A stretch of 64,000 nucleotides of DNA from Hathewaya massiliensis. Lineage in GTDB: Bacteria > Bacillota > Clostridia > Clostridiales > Clostridiaceae. The notes beneath the pieces are model-generated. The model was not told the origin of the DNA. It ran no database searches and worked only from the letters and a program-made list of their open reading frames with translations. The position numbers and the translations under genes are program-made. Within the stretch, counting starts at the first letter, position 1. Every line of letters starts with the position of its first letter. Positions 30,301-37,266 of this stretch are shown one piece after another. The stretch lies in NCBI RefSeq assembly GCF_902143515.1, contig NZ_CABFVD010000004.1:1-64000 (forward strand), written 5' to 3'.

Positions 30301-30865
30301 TGTCTTGATTTATAAAATCCATCACTTTATTACCAGTTGGTTTACTCAGGTTCTCTATTTCTTTCCTTAAATCCTGTATCTTACCTCTCTGCTCTTCAGC
30401 CTTACCACCCATAATCTCCAATTGCTTATCTAGTATTTCTATTTGTGATTTTATATATTCAGCATTGTTTGATAAATCAACTTTAGGAACCTTTATACTT
30501 AAAGCTTTTCCTGTAGGTGGACCTCTTGTGCTTTTAGGAGTACTGTTATCCTTACTATTGGAAGAATCCCCTTTATCTAAAAAATCATCCATGGGATTTT
30601 TAACTTTAATACTTGAGAATATGTTTTCAATATAACTCTTAAGTTCTGCTAAGTTGCTTTTTATTTGAGAATGTATTGAACTTATCATTTGCTTTATTGT
30701 TGTTTGAATATTGTCTAATGACTTATCTATATTGCCTATATTGCTTAATCCACTTAAAGCCTTAGTTACATTTGCTTTTATCTTTTCGCTAATATTCTCA
30801 ATCTGCTTTTCAGTAATATCATTTAATCCCAAATCTAAACTTATTTGACCTACACTATCTGACAT
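27386..30865 (-). CDS. Tail tape measure protein
   Basis: 1159 residues; sets tail length and is ejected during infection. N-terminal coiled coils (1-240), a hydrophobic central region (about 290-370 and 710-770) and then eight or more tandem repeats of about 33 residues (about 785-990) built on the pattern W-N-S-I-K-x-F-F. The C-terminal part has GVINQPTLSMVGEAGKEAVVPLENN, a widespread tape-measure end motif. Predicted length corresponds to a tail of about 170 nm by the usual 1.5 angstrom per residue rule (inference). It follows the G/GT chaperones, with one gene in between. Confidence 0.92.
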   Translation of the reverse strand: MSDSVGQISLDLGLNDITEKQIENISEKIKANVTKALSGLSNIGNIDKSLDNIQTTIKQMISSIHSQIKSNLAELKSYIENIFSSIKVKNPMDDFLDKGDSSNSKDNSTPKSTRGPPTGKALSIKVPKVDLSNNAEYIKSQIEILDKQLEIMGGKAEEQRGKIQDLRKEIENLSKPTGNKVMDFINQDTIKKLEVELSKAEEALNKFSSTSNKTTFTIDALEKKLDELGSVAKSSSSKAEEGSSIFSRIKNKISSSIKAGAGGINNTLKHLGHESTNTGRNFLGMGNMISRSFGRVLRQVFVMGVIYKALRGLISHTGSALMTNRQFVYSLNQIRTNLMVAFMPIYQAVLPAINALMRALSTVTAYIATFISAIFGKTYKQSFNAAKGLNNAKAAMGAYGKSAKKAGADTKKAAKDMEEMKGALMGFDEINQLDLDKGKKDTGDSDSSGMPPMVMPDIDVSPASAAGKAIENIINKLKAVLSSIFQPFKNAWAKEGQATIASIKYALHSILDLLGSIGKSMLTVWTNGTGEKILTVILQILQNIFNIIGDIASTFATAWNSGDIGTKIIQGLSNAFLNLLTLVKKVGDSFREVWGQIGTPLANMFMKVLKSTTDVLENLSQKLIYVWDNGGKHLFEGLVKLGAKVLELAGYIYTEFVVPFVNWFIDNIAPAIAKVMDCIGDLLDKFSTFIGWLLGDGKPVLETIIIILGSMATSFGLVTLATQAGAIATGIWSGVMAIATGVAGAFKVAITFLTSSFGIAVVAIGAVIAIGILLYKNWDEIKAFLLKTWDTIKQKALEIWTAIKEFFINTWQSIKDTASNIWNAIKQFFIDTWNSIKQNSMDVWNSIKNFFVQIWNSIKDIASTIWNSVKKFFEETWNSIKQTTTTVWNSLKEFLVGIWNGLKDLVINIWSGIKKFLEDTWNSIKNIATGIWGAIKDFFASTWNGISIIASTAWNGIKDTCKSVFNGLYSIIKDIWGSIKGVFNGIVEFVKGVFTGNWERAWNGVRDIFGSVFSGLEALAKAPLNGVIGLINGAIGGLNQISLPDWVPVIGGKGINIPKIPMLAKGGVINQPTLSMVGEAGKEAVVPLENNTEWMDKISASVANAIIAAMQFNQGNNSSDENIGDMVMQLDGVTFARLIKNYTDKENQRIGNNLIIKTT
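27890..28520 (-). repeat. Tandem 99-bp coding repeats in the tape measure gene
   Basis: Imperfect repeats of 33 codons inside the tape measure gene, each containing a Trp-Asn-Ser-Ile-Lys segment twice. On the opposite strand they create long spurious open frames. Confidence 0.75.
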
Positions 30866-30890
30866 GCTCTCTCACCTCACTTTTAGACAT

Positions 30891-30926
30891 AATAAAAAAC
30901 ACCTACTAATTATTAAGTAAGTGTTT
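30891..30926 (-). terminator. Intrinsic terminator, copy 1 of a repeated type
   Basis: Stem AAACACCTACT / AGTAAGTGTTT (30897-30907 and 30916-30926) followed on the minus strand by TTTTTTATT. It ends the zinc-ribbon gene. A closely similar hairpin is at 36911-36950. Confidence 0.8.
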
Positions 30927-30938
30927 CAAATTCTTTTT

Positions 30939-31568
30939 TTATTTCCACTTATGTCCGCAATTAAGACATACTTTTTTTATTTTATTACTAGTCAAACCTC
31001 CGAGTACAGCTCCAACTCCTCCGAATAGCACCCCACCAACTGTAGCTCTTCCAACGCTTAACTTTTTATTTTGAGTAGTTATGCTAGTGCTATGGCATTT
31101 AGGGCAGTATGGAATGCGTTCCTTCTTAAGTTGTTGTACTCTTTCCTTCTCTTCTTGTCTTTTTGACTTATTACTAATTTTAGATTCTTTATATTCATTT
31201 CTTGTTGTTATTTCAGCATCTTTGTATCCCAAGTTAGAATATTGTCTTATGTAATTATATACTTTTTCTAATTCATTTGTATTCTTGATTTTAAATACTA
31301 TTTGATTATTGGCACCATTCTCATTAATATCTAATATCAATTTATCATAACTTAGTGTTGCATCTGTAATAGAATTAAAGTTTATATAAATTTTACTTCC
31401 TAAAGTGATGTCTCCTAAAACTCCATTGGACATTATATAGAGGTTTAAAATAGCCCCAATTTTTACTTCAGGAATACCATACTCTAATGTAGCTGTGGCA
31501 TGTATAGCCTTAAATATCCCCCCACCTTCTTTTTTAAGTTCCTTGAACCTTCCCTTATCCACTAACAT
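30939..31568 (-). CDS. Zinc-ribbon protein with glycine-rich hydrophobic segment (accessory)
   Basis: 209 residues, not a known tail component. N-terminal 110 residues are beta-rich (resembling a short PH-like domain), then a charged helix, then CPKCHSTSI, a hydrophobic Gly-rich stretch GRATVGGVLFGGVGAVLGGLTS and CLNCGHKW. The paired CxxC motifs make a split zinc ribbon flanking a possible membrane hairpin. It has its own TATAAT-containing upstream region, a very strong G-rich ribosome site and its own terminator, while interrupting the conserved chaperone-tape measure order, so it looks like an inserted conversion gene. Confidence 0.65.
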   Translation of the reverse strand: MLVDKGRFKELKKEGGGIFKAIHATATLEYGIPEVKIGAILNLYIMSNGVLGDITLGSKIYINFNSITDATLSYDKLILDINENGANNQIVFKIKNTNELEKVYNYIRQYSNLGYKDAEITTRNEYKESKISNKSKRQEEKERVQQLKKERIPYCPKCHSTSITTQNKKLSVGRATVGGVLFGGVGAVLGGLTSNKIKKVCLNCGHKWK

Positions 31569-31612
31569 AAAAACTTCCCCCCCTAATTAACATATATTAA
31601 TTATAATATACA

Positions 31613-32277
31613 TTAACTAAAGGCTTTTGCAAATATTTCTTGTAATTCTTTTATTTTTTCTTTCTTTTCTTCTTCTGACATTTCAACTACCTGCCTATTT
31701 CTCCAATCATTACGTATCTTATGTTGTTCAGGAGTAAAATGTTTAAGAATGTCCTTATCTTCTTCACTTCTGATACTTACAACTTGACCTAATGGAGTTT
31801 TAGGCATTATTCCTGCAAGTAGTGTACAAAATTCACTCCAAGACATATCCGGCTCATTCCTAAGCCTTATTCCATATTGAGTTGTAAAGGAGGCTTCTAT
31901 AAGCCCCCAATCCTCAAATAAATCATACCATTGATTATTTACTTTTTTTTAAGTTTTTTCATTTCCTGCTCTGCTATCTTTTCAACTTCTTCTAAGCTCT
32001 GTTCACTTATAGCCGCCATAATAGCATTCATAATTGTTTCATAACTTTTAAATGATAGCTCTAGGCTATTTATATACTCTAATCCTTCTTTTCCTATTCC
32101 AGCTTCTATTATTTTATCCATCATTTCAAATTCGTCAAGTGTTGTATCCTCACTTAATGATTTTATTAATATTGCTGAATTTTTGCTATTATTAACCTTA
32201 AATTCTTTGTCCTCTGCTAATTTTATTACTGGTTTATCATTTGTAAGTCTATTTACTATATCATATACTTGTGCCAT
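31613..32277 (-). CDS. Tail assembly chaperone GT, -1 frameshift product
   Basis: Long form of the tail chaperone. The upstream frame (31939-32277) ends AAA AAA AAG TAA. A -1 slip on A-AAA-AAG (slippery run at plus positions 31942-31950) enters a frame that is open for 32 codons before ATG 31846 and continues with MSWSEFCTLLAGIMPKTPLGQVVSIR to 31613. The two-frame arrangement before the tape measure is the conserved G/GT system of siphoviruses. Part of the T segment also matches the phage Gp15-type pattern. Confidence 0.85.
31939..32277 (-). CDS. Tail assembly chaperone G
   Basis: 112 residues, helical and acidic, ending in the Lys-rich tail that contains the slippery codons. It binds the tape measure protein during tail assembly with its frameshifted form GT. 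It follows the major tail protein by 15 bp, the usual position. Confidence 0.8.
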   Translation of the reverse strand: MAQVYDIVNRLTNDKPVIKLAEDKEFKVNNSKNSAILIKSLSEDTTLDEFEMMDKIIEAGIGKEGLEYINSLELSFKSYETIMNAIMAAISEQSLEEVEKIAEQEMKKLKKK

Positions 32278-32292
32278 CTATATCCTCTCCTT

Positions 32293-32748
32293 TTATCCTT
32301 GTACTGTTGTTCCTGGTGTATAGTTTGGTTTACCATCACCCTTTAAATCAAATTCTAATGGTGCAACGTTAGTAGAATCTCCACCACCTACGTTCTTAAC
32401 GTCTATTACACAGTCAAAATCTAACTTAGCTGCATCTGGAAATAATATTTGTCCTTTGGTACTACAATCTAAACCATCTTTCCATGCTGTGTTTGCTACA
32501 TAATCATTACCTGGATCCCCTACGTTTCTTTTCCCTTTTAAAGAAATAGAAAAAGCTTTTCCTGTCATTAATGCTCTTGCCCAACCTGCAGTAGTCATTG
32601 GTGTCCAATCCTCCACCTTACCATCTATACTAATACCAAAGTTCTCTAAATCAGCTATCTCTTTCATGTCTGTTTCTTTACTTTCTTTACCTTTAGTTCC
32701 AACCTTAAATACAAGATTATAAACCGGAAATACTCCTGTAAATGCCAT
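32293..32748 (-). CDS. Major tail (tube) protein
   Basis: 151 residues forming the tail tube. The start AFTGVFPVYNLVFKVGTKG and the central EDWTPMTTAGWARALMTGKAFSISLKGKRNVGDPGNDYV match the TP901-1-type tube protein pattern of Firmicute siphoviruses, and WKDGLDCSTKGQILFPD is characteristic. Position between the tail terminator gene and the chaperones agrees. Confidence 0.85.
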   Translation of the reverse strand: MAFTGVFPVYNLVFKVGTKGKESKETDMKEIADLENFGISIDGKVEDWTPMTTAGWARALMTGKAFSISLKGKRNVGDPGNDYVANTAWKDGLDCSTKGQILFPDAAKLDFDCVIDVKNVGGGDSTNVAPLEFDLKGDGKPNYTPGTTVQG

Positions 32749-32757
32749 TTACATTAC

Positions 32758-33144
32758 CTACCTTTCATAATAAATTACTGTTTCAATTACATATTCATAA
32801 ATACCATTTGTATCTGTTCCTACTCCTACTGGCTCTGGTGTCCTCATATCAAATTTAATTATCCTATGCCCTCCAATAGTGCCCTCTTGTCCAAATAAAG
32901 CATTATATACTTCTTGAGCCTTTTGCTCTGCAGTATTACAATTCTTAGTCCAGTGAACCAATATAGAAATAGCCTTAGTGGAATAGCTTGTATTAACTAA
33001 CCCTCCTAAGGCTATATTAGGTGCAGGACCTTGTATATTATATATTCCTATACATTGTTCCTTACCCCCATCTATTTTCCCTGAATACCATTGTGGGCAA
33101 TCTATTTTAGTTTTTAAAAACTCTCTTACTTCACTTAGTAGCAT
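32758..33144 (-). CDS. Tail terminator / minor capsid protein 3-type
   Basis: 128 residues, beginning LLSEVREFLKTKIDCPQWYSG. The pattern, including KQCIGIYN, STKAISILVHWTKNCNTAEQKAQEVYNALFGQ and a final beta strand, is that of Minor_capsid_3 proteins that cap the tail. Start overlaps the preceding gene stop. Confidence 0.75.
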   Translation of the reverse strand: MLLSEVREFLKTKIDCPQWYSGKIDGGKEQCIGIYNIQGPAPNIALGGLVNTSYSTKAISILVHWTKNCNTAEQKAQEVYNALFGQEGTIGGHRIIKFDMRTPEPVGVGTDTNGIYEYVIETVIYYER

Positions 33145-33530
33145 TATTTAATCAACCCCTTTGAGAGCTGCTTAAGAAATATCTTAAATGTATTTTTAGC
33201 AAAGTCTTTCTTTTCTCCATCAATATAGCTCTGCATCCATTTTCCTTGTGCATTTATATTTTTGTCTTTCCTAAAATTATATTCAGGATGCCAATATAAT
33301 CTTCTTGCATAAGGTGGCCCAGCGACATTTATTGAGGTTTTCATTTTATCTAATTGTGATATATCTACAAAGTGACTTCTTTCAAGTTCTCCTGTTTGTT
33401 TTGGTACTACTGCACTGGTTACTATATCACTTTTCACTGCTTCAGTAGTTAATTCTAATGCTTTCTTTTGTGAGTTAACCAATGTTTTTATTTTAGTTTT
33501 ATCTAACTTTATAGTTACTTTAACACCCAT
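33144..33530 (-). CDS. Minor capsid protein 2-type (HK97 gp10-like)
   Basis: 128 residues, beta-rich with helix. RSHFVDISQ, VAGPPYARRLYWHPEYNFRKDKNINAQGKWMQSYIDG is the family block of minor capsid/head-tail joining proteins. Overlaps neighbours by one base on each side, hence tight translational coupling. Confidence 0.78.
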   Translation of the reverse strand: MGVKVTIKLDKTKIKTLVNSQKKALELTTEAVKSDIVTSAVVPKQTGELERSHFVDISQLDKMKTSINVAGPPYARRLYWHPEYNFRKDKNINAQGKWMQSYIDGEKKDFAKNTFKIFLKQLSKGLIK

Positions 33531-33856
33531 TAAATCAACTCCAATTCAGTACTAAAAACTGAACCATCAGGGTTACGTGGTCTTGCAGATTTGTATATAT
33601 CTTTTTTTATTTCTCCAATTTGAACATATCCCTCAATTAATTTACCTGGATTAATATCACCTTCAACTATAACTTTGCCACTTAAAGTTATGAGCCTTCT
33701 TTCTGCATCTAAAGTCTGTTTACTCTTCTCTGAATAGTTACATAACCCTTCATATAAAAGTGTTTCTACTGGCTCACCATCTTCATTGATATAAGTTTGA
33801 TATATCTTTACCGGTGTTACTAATATCCACTTTGGAAATGGAAGTTTTCCTAACAT
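33530..33856 (-). CDS. Minor capsid protein 1-type (head closure)
   Basis: 108 residues beginning GKLPFPKWILVTPVKIYQ, with LYEGLCNYSEKSKQTLDAERRLITLSGKVIVEGDI, matching head-closure proteins of the SPP1 gp16 kind. It lies directly after the connector gene. Confidence 0.75.
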   Translation of the reverse strand: MLGKLPFPKWILVTPVKIYQTYINEDGEPVETLLYEGLCNYSEKSKQTLDAERRLITLSGKVIVEGDINPGKLIEGYVQIGEIKKDIYKSARPRNPDGSVFSTELELI

Positions 33857-33858
33857 AA

Positions 33859-34224
33859 CTACAACCTCCTTGAAGTAAGTCCAGTAGATCTAAGCAAATT
33901 AATAACTTCATCAGAGGTTTTTATATTCCCTCCGCCCTCTTTAGCTTTAAATGAAAGGCTTATATCTCCCGCCGAATAACCACTTAAAGGCATATTAATA
34001 TAATCACCATATTGAGCTATAAAATCAGCGTGATAACATACTGCCTTCTTTACCCTTTCTTGTTGAAATGGAGTTAAATTATCAAACCCTATACCTACAA
34101 TTCTGTTATAGGTTAAAGTATCTATTTGATCACTGGCCTTATTTAATTCTTGCTTTAAATCTTTATCTGATATGATATTCCCACCATACTCATTTTTATA
34201 ATATTCATTATCCACATAAGACAT
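33859..34224 (-). CDS. Head-tail connector protein
   Basis: Adaptor on the portal ring. The frame opens at 34296, but ATG 34224 after AAGGATG gives the expected N-terminus MSYVDNEYYKNEYGG. The helical pattern ...ASDQIDTLTYNRIVGIGFDNLTPFQQERVKKAVCYHADF is the gp6/gp15-like connector signature. 121 residues from this start. Confidence 0.78.
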   Translation of the reverse strand: MSYVDNEYYKNEYGGNIISDKDLKQELNKASDQIDTLTYNRIVGIGFDNLTPFQQERVKKAVCYHADFIAQYGDYINMPLSGYSAGDISLSFKAKEGGGNIKTSDEVINLLRSTGLTSRRL

Positions 34225-34255
34225 TAGATCCACATCCTTAAGAAAAAAAGAGTGA

Positions 34256-34516
34256 TTATTTATCACCCTTTTTTGATTCTTTACTTCCCTTAGCATCTTT
34301 ACTTTCTTTCATTTCTTCTTTTAATTTTTTATTTTCTTTCTCTAGTTTTGTGATTTTGTCCTCTAAACCTTTATAATCTTCAAATGAAACTGTTTTACCA
34401 GCTCCATCTGCAATTAAATTACCGTCATCATCTGTAATATCATACCCTTGAGTTATATAATACTCTTTTTGAGTTTCATCTATTGTATAAACCTTATTAT
34501 CTTTACTCGCCTTCAT
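34256..34516 (-). CDS. Small head protein with coiled-coil tail
   Basis: 86 residues from ATG 34516, chosen for AGGAGGGATA just upstream. The N-terminal part KVYTIDETQKEYYITQGYDITDDDGNLI resembles capsid-associated phage proteins; the C-terminal third is highly charged K/E coiled coil. Between capsid and connector genes. Confidence 0.6.
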   Translation of the reverse strand: MKASKDNKVYTIDETQKEYYITQGYDITDDDGNLIADGAGKTVSFEDYKGLEDKITKLEKENKKLKEEMKESKDAKGSKESKKGDK

Positions 34517-34526
34517 ATTATCCCTC

Positions 34527-35438
34527 CTATGATTCCGCCTCTGCATTAATTGCAATACCACAAGCTTTATTTTCTATTAAGAATGTATCTGTGTAGTATC
34601 TATTTTGATAAACATACTTATCTGCTGTTCTTGAATCAGTACCAGGAGTGAATACTTTCATATAAGCATATTTATCTCTTGATACAACACAAGATGGATG
34701 TATAAGTATCATATTTATTTGCTTTGCACCTGTAGCTGGTACACAACCATTAGTAAAGTCATACTTAGTCTTAAATCTAGCACTTGGTACTTTGACAATG
34801 TTAACATCATCTAAAGAATAAACCCTTCTGTCAATATTACCATTGTTGGAAGTTACATCAATGTTTCTAGTTAAGCCACTAGCATTTTTAAGTAGTTTAT
34901 TCATTGCTGGAGTTACATAAAGTATTCTTCCTTCACTTGGAACTGCTTCATCATCCATCTTTTCCATTTGAGTATCAAACCAATCTAATATATTAGCTAT
35001 AGTAAGAACTGTATTATCTATAATAGCTCCTTTAGACTTATAAGCCTTTGCTTCTGCATATAACTTAGAATATCTGTAACTATCCTTTTCAGGTATTGCC
35101 TGCTCTGTTTCAAATACATTTTGGATATTGGCAATTTCTAAAACAAGATTAGTCTCATCAATATCCATAGGATCCAATGCAAATTCTACATCTCTATCAT
35201 GAGCTAATTTCTTTGGTTCCCAATCATTTGATATAGTTCCTGTATTAAAACCCATAGTGTTTCTGTTATGATCCTTGTAGCCACTTAAAGTTAATCTAGG
35301 TAACTTTATTGTTTGAGCATTAATAAATTTAACTCCTGGATTAGATTGTGTTAACGTATAAGATGTTAATTCCCTTGCATATTTTTGTTGTAACTCTCTT
35401 TCGAATTGTTCAGCATAACTGTATACTGGCATTTTCAT
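34527..35438 (-). CDS. Major capsid protein
   Basis: 303 residues, HK97 fold expected. YAEQFERELQQKYARELTSYTLTQSN, the central LSGYKDHNRNTMGFNTGTISNDWEPKKLAHDRDVEFALDPMDIDETN block, and a C-terminal VVSRDKYAYMKVFTPGTDSRTADKYVYQNRYYTDTFLIENKACGIAIN are as in Clostridium phage capsids. It follows the scaffold by 12 bp. Confidence 0.9.
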   Translation of the reverse strand: MKMPVYSYAEQFERELQQKYARELTSYTLTQSNPGVKFINAQTIKLPRLTLSGYKDHNRNTMGFNTGTISNDWEPKKLAHDRDVEFALDPMDIDETNLVLEIANIQNVFETEQAIPEKDSYRYSKLYAEAKAYKSKGAIIDNTVLTIANILDWFDTQMEKMDDEAVPSEGRILYVTPAMNKLLKNASGLTRNIDVTSNNGNIDRRVYSLDDVNIVKVPSARFKTKYDFTNGCVPATGAKQINMILIHPSCVVSRDKYAYMKVFTPGTDSRTADKYVYQNRYYTDTFLIENKACGIAINAEAES

Positions 35439-35450
35439 ATCTCTCCTTTA

Positions 35451-36035
35451 TTATTTATTGTTGTTTCCAAAGATTGAAGCTAATTGAGTGTTAACATCTC
35501 CATTTTGGGATGTACCATCAGCTCCAACTTTAAAGCCTGGTTGAGTTTCTTGGTTTTTTTCTTCTTGCTTAAATAAAAAAGACTTACTTTCTTGTAAGTT
35601 TTTTAGTTGGTCCTCAAGCCCTGTGATTTTACCATCATCACCTAAGATTAATTTAGACTTATCAAATAATCCTGATACCAATTCAGCATCTTGTGCCTTA
35701 TCAGCTATAGCTAATTTTATAGCATTAGATATTTGTAAATCTTTTAATTGAGCTTGATATTCTTCATCTTTTTTCTTATTATCAGCTTGCAAAGTTTCAA
35801 TTTGTTTTTGTAGCTCTGCATTATCTCCAGTTGATTTCTTAAGAGTTTCTAGTTGTATATCTCTTTCTTTAATGTCAGTTTCTAATTGCTTTTTAGCTTC
35901 TGAAACCTCATTATATTTATCTTTTGGTACTGCATTTTTAGGAAATTCATTATTAATTGACTTCATTAATCCATCAACATCTAGCTTTCCATCTTTAATT
36001 GTTGCACCTTCTAATAATTTTCTTAACCATTCCAT
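35451..36035 (-). CDS. Scaffold protein (phage GP20-like)
   Basis: 194 residues from ATG 36035, preceded by GGAGGTAA. Mostly coiled coil (about 40-110) with acid/base heptads, as in Phage_GP20/DUF4355 scaffolds, and a Gln/Asn-rich tail. It probably templates the shell and is removed. Immediately upstream of the capsid gene. Confidence 0.85.
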   Translation of the reverse strand: MEWLRKLLEGATIKDGKLDVDGLMKSINNEFPKNAVPKDKYNEVSEAKKQLETDIKERDIQLETLKKSTGDNAELQKQIETLQADNKKKDEEYQAQLKDLQISNAIKLAIADKAQDAELVSGLFDKSKLILGDDGKITGLEDQLKNLQESKSFLFKQEEKNQETQPGFKVGADGTSQNGDVNTQLASIFGNNNK

Positions 36036-36157
36036 TTCTATTACCTCCAATAGCATATTTATACTGGTTGCTCCCAGTTAGGAGTACCGTTGTTCTTTAT
36101 GCTCTACAACACTTAAAAAAGAGCAAAATAAAAAGCCTTATTTTTAAGACTTTTAGT

Positions 36158-36186
36158 TTGTACACACATTTCAAATATGGTAATAT
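36158..36186 (+). promoter_or_regulatory. Promoter of plus-strand membrane gene
   Basis: TTGTAC (36158-36163), 17 bp, TAATAT (36181-36186). Transcription would begin near 36193, at the GAAAGGGGG ribosome site. Confidence 0.6.
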
Positions 36187-36208
36187 TTTGTTGAAAGGGG
36201 GTGTTGGT

Positions 36209-36760
36209 ATACTTAAATACATTACAAACAATTTAACTGCTCTTTTAGCTCTTATTGTATCTATTGCAAGCTTTGTTCTTTCTTTTAAAAATTATATTAA
36301 ATCAATTATTAAGTTTAAAATTTCTTATGATTCTAAAAATATTTATTCTTTAGGATTCATATGGTATCAAGCATATGAATTATTAATAGTAGATTTAACA
36401 ATTGAAAACAACTCAACTAACTCTGTAGATATTAGTAGAATTAAGTTAATTGATGAAAATAACACTTATATAGCTAATACAATTGAGATTGCTGATACAC
36501 ACAACAAGAATGGTATATCATTGATTGACGATGCTAAAAAATTATGCAAGCCAATTAATATAACTTCTCAAAACATATTAAATAATACAAGAATACCTTC
36601 ATACGGAACATTAAATGGATTTGCGGTCTTTGAAAATATTGAACCTTTAAAAGAAGCTAAGTCATATACAATAATAATTGATACTCCAAGTAAATCATTT
36701 AAAAAAGCAATTACAATAAATCCGCTTACTGGCGACTTTAAACCTCTTAGCCCATTATAA
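36209..36760 (+). CDS. Membrane-anchored protein on the plus strand inside head module
   Basis: About 183 residues: one N-terminal membrane segment (ALLALIVSIASFVLSF), then a beta-rich domain (KFKISYDSKNIYSLG, YELLIVDLTIENNSTNSVDISRIKL) typical of immunoglobulin-like folds. No family recognised. The frame has no ATG, GTG or TTG at proper spacing after the predicted transcript start; an AUA codon at 36209 sits 7 bases after GGGGG and aligns with a natural N-terminus I/M-L-K-Y-I. It opposes the late genes, has its own promoter, and is likely expressed in the lysogen. A superinfection-exclusion role is possible but not shown. Confidence 0.6.
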   Translation: MLKYITNNLTALLALIVSIASFVLSFKNYIKSIIKFKISYDSKNIYSLGFIWYQAYELLIVDLTIENNSTNSVDISRIKLIDENNTYIANTIEIADTHNKNGISLIDDAKKLCKPINITSQNILNNTRIPSYGTLNGFAVFENIEPLKEAKSYTIIIDTPSKSFKKAITINPLTGDFKPLSPL

Positions 36761-36889
36761 AATTAAAGATATCAAACTTAATATTATTCCTAATAAAGCT
36801 AATATTAATGGTATCCTATTTTCAATATTTGGTTTTTTCATATTAATTCTTTTTAGTAAGAGAATGTATTGCAAGTACCAAGCTCTCAC
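36755..36889 (-). CDS. Hydrophobic 44-residue peptide, convergent with membrane gene
   Basis: Too short for routine prediction. GTG 36889 follows GGGAGG with 5 bases between; the peptide reads MRAWYLQYILLLKRINMKKP, then NIENRIPLILALLGIILSLI and SLIL: a basic stretch and one membrane helix. Its last codons overlap the 3' end of the plus-strand membrane gene. It lies after the terminator of the 108-residue-frame gene, so its expression is uncertain. Confidence 0.4.
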   Translation of the reverse strand: MRAWYLQYILLLKRINMKKPNIENRIPLILALLGIILSLISLIL

Positions 36890-36910
36890 TAATTCCTCCC
36901 TTATTTTTAG

Positions 36911-36950
36911 GCATAATAAAAGCACCTACTATTTAACTTAGTAAGTGCTT
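36911..36950 (-). terminator. Intrinsic terminator, copy 2 of a repeated type
   Basis: Stem AAGCACCTACT / AGTAAGTGCTT (36920-36930 and 36940-36950), followed on the minus strand by TTTATTATG. Nearly identical to the hairpin at 30891-30926. Confidence 0.75.
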
Positions 36951-37266
36951 ATTCCTCTGCTAATCTATATTCAGCAGCTTGAAGGTCTTGTTTTATATCT
37001 ATATTAGAGTGTTTATACTGTAGCTCTTTCAGAAACTCTAGGAACCTTTTACTTTGAAATTTATCTGAAATATCTTCAAATACTTCACTTATCCAGTAGA
37101 TCTGTTCATCTGAACATTCCCTTAGAAACCCAATTGTATCATCTTCATTTTTAGTTAGCAATGTTGTTAGAGGTTCCCAGTAATAATCCTCCATCCCATT
37201 AATACACTCTAGGCCTTTACGCCACTCTATAAGTGAAAATATTTTCTTCCTATCCTTTTCATTCAC
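36949..37266 (-). CDS. Small acidic protein, candidate immunity protein for the EndoU domain
   Basis: 105 residues from GTG 37266, chosen because AGGAGG is 8 bases upstream; it overlaps the end of the minor head gene by 8 bp. Acidic and helical, with RECSDEQIYWISEVFEDISDKFQSKRFLEFLKELQ, a pattern often seen in small immunity-type proteins next to polymorphic toxins. It is the next gene after the EndoU domain and is followed by a terminator. Role inferred from position and composition only. Confidence 0.6.
   Translation of the reverse strand: MNEKDRKKIFSLIEWRKGLECINGMEDYYWEPLTTLLTKNEDDTIGFLRECSDEQIYWISEVFEDISDKFQSKRFLEFLKELQYKHSNIDIKQDLQAAEYRLAEE

Noticed and set aside
35999-36208. Extended start of the plus-strand membrane gene inside the scaffold region
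   Set aside because: It lies antisense to the scaffold start and upstream of the predicted promoter, so it cannot be part of this transcript.
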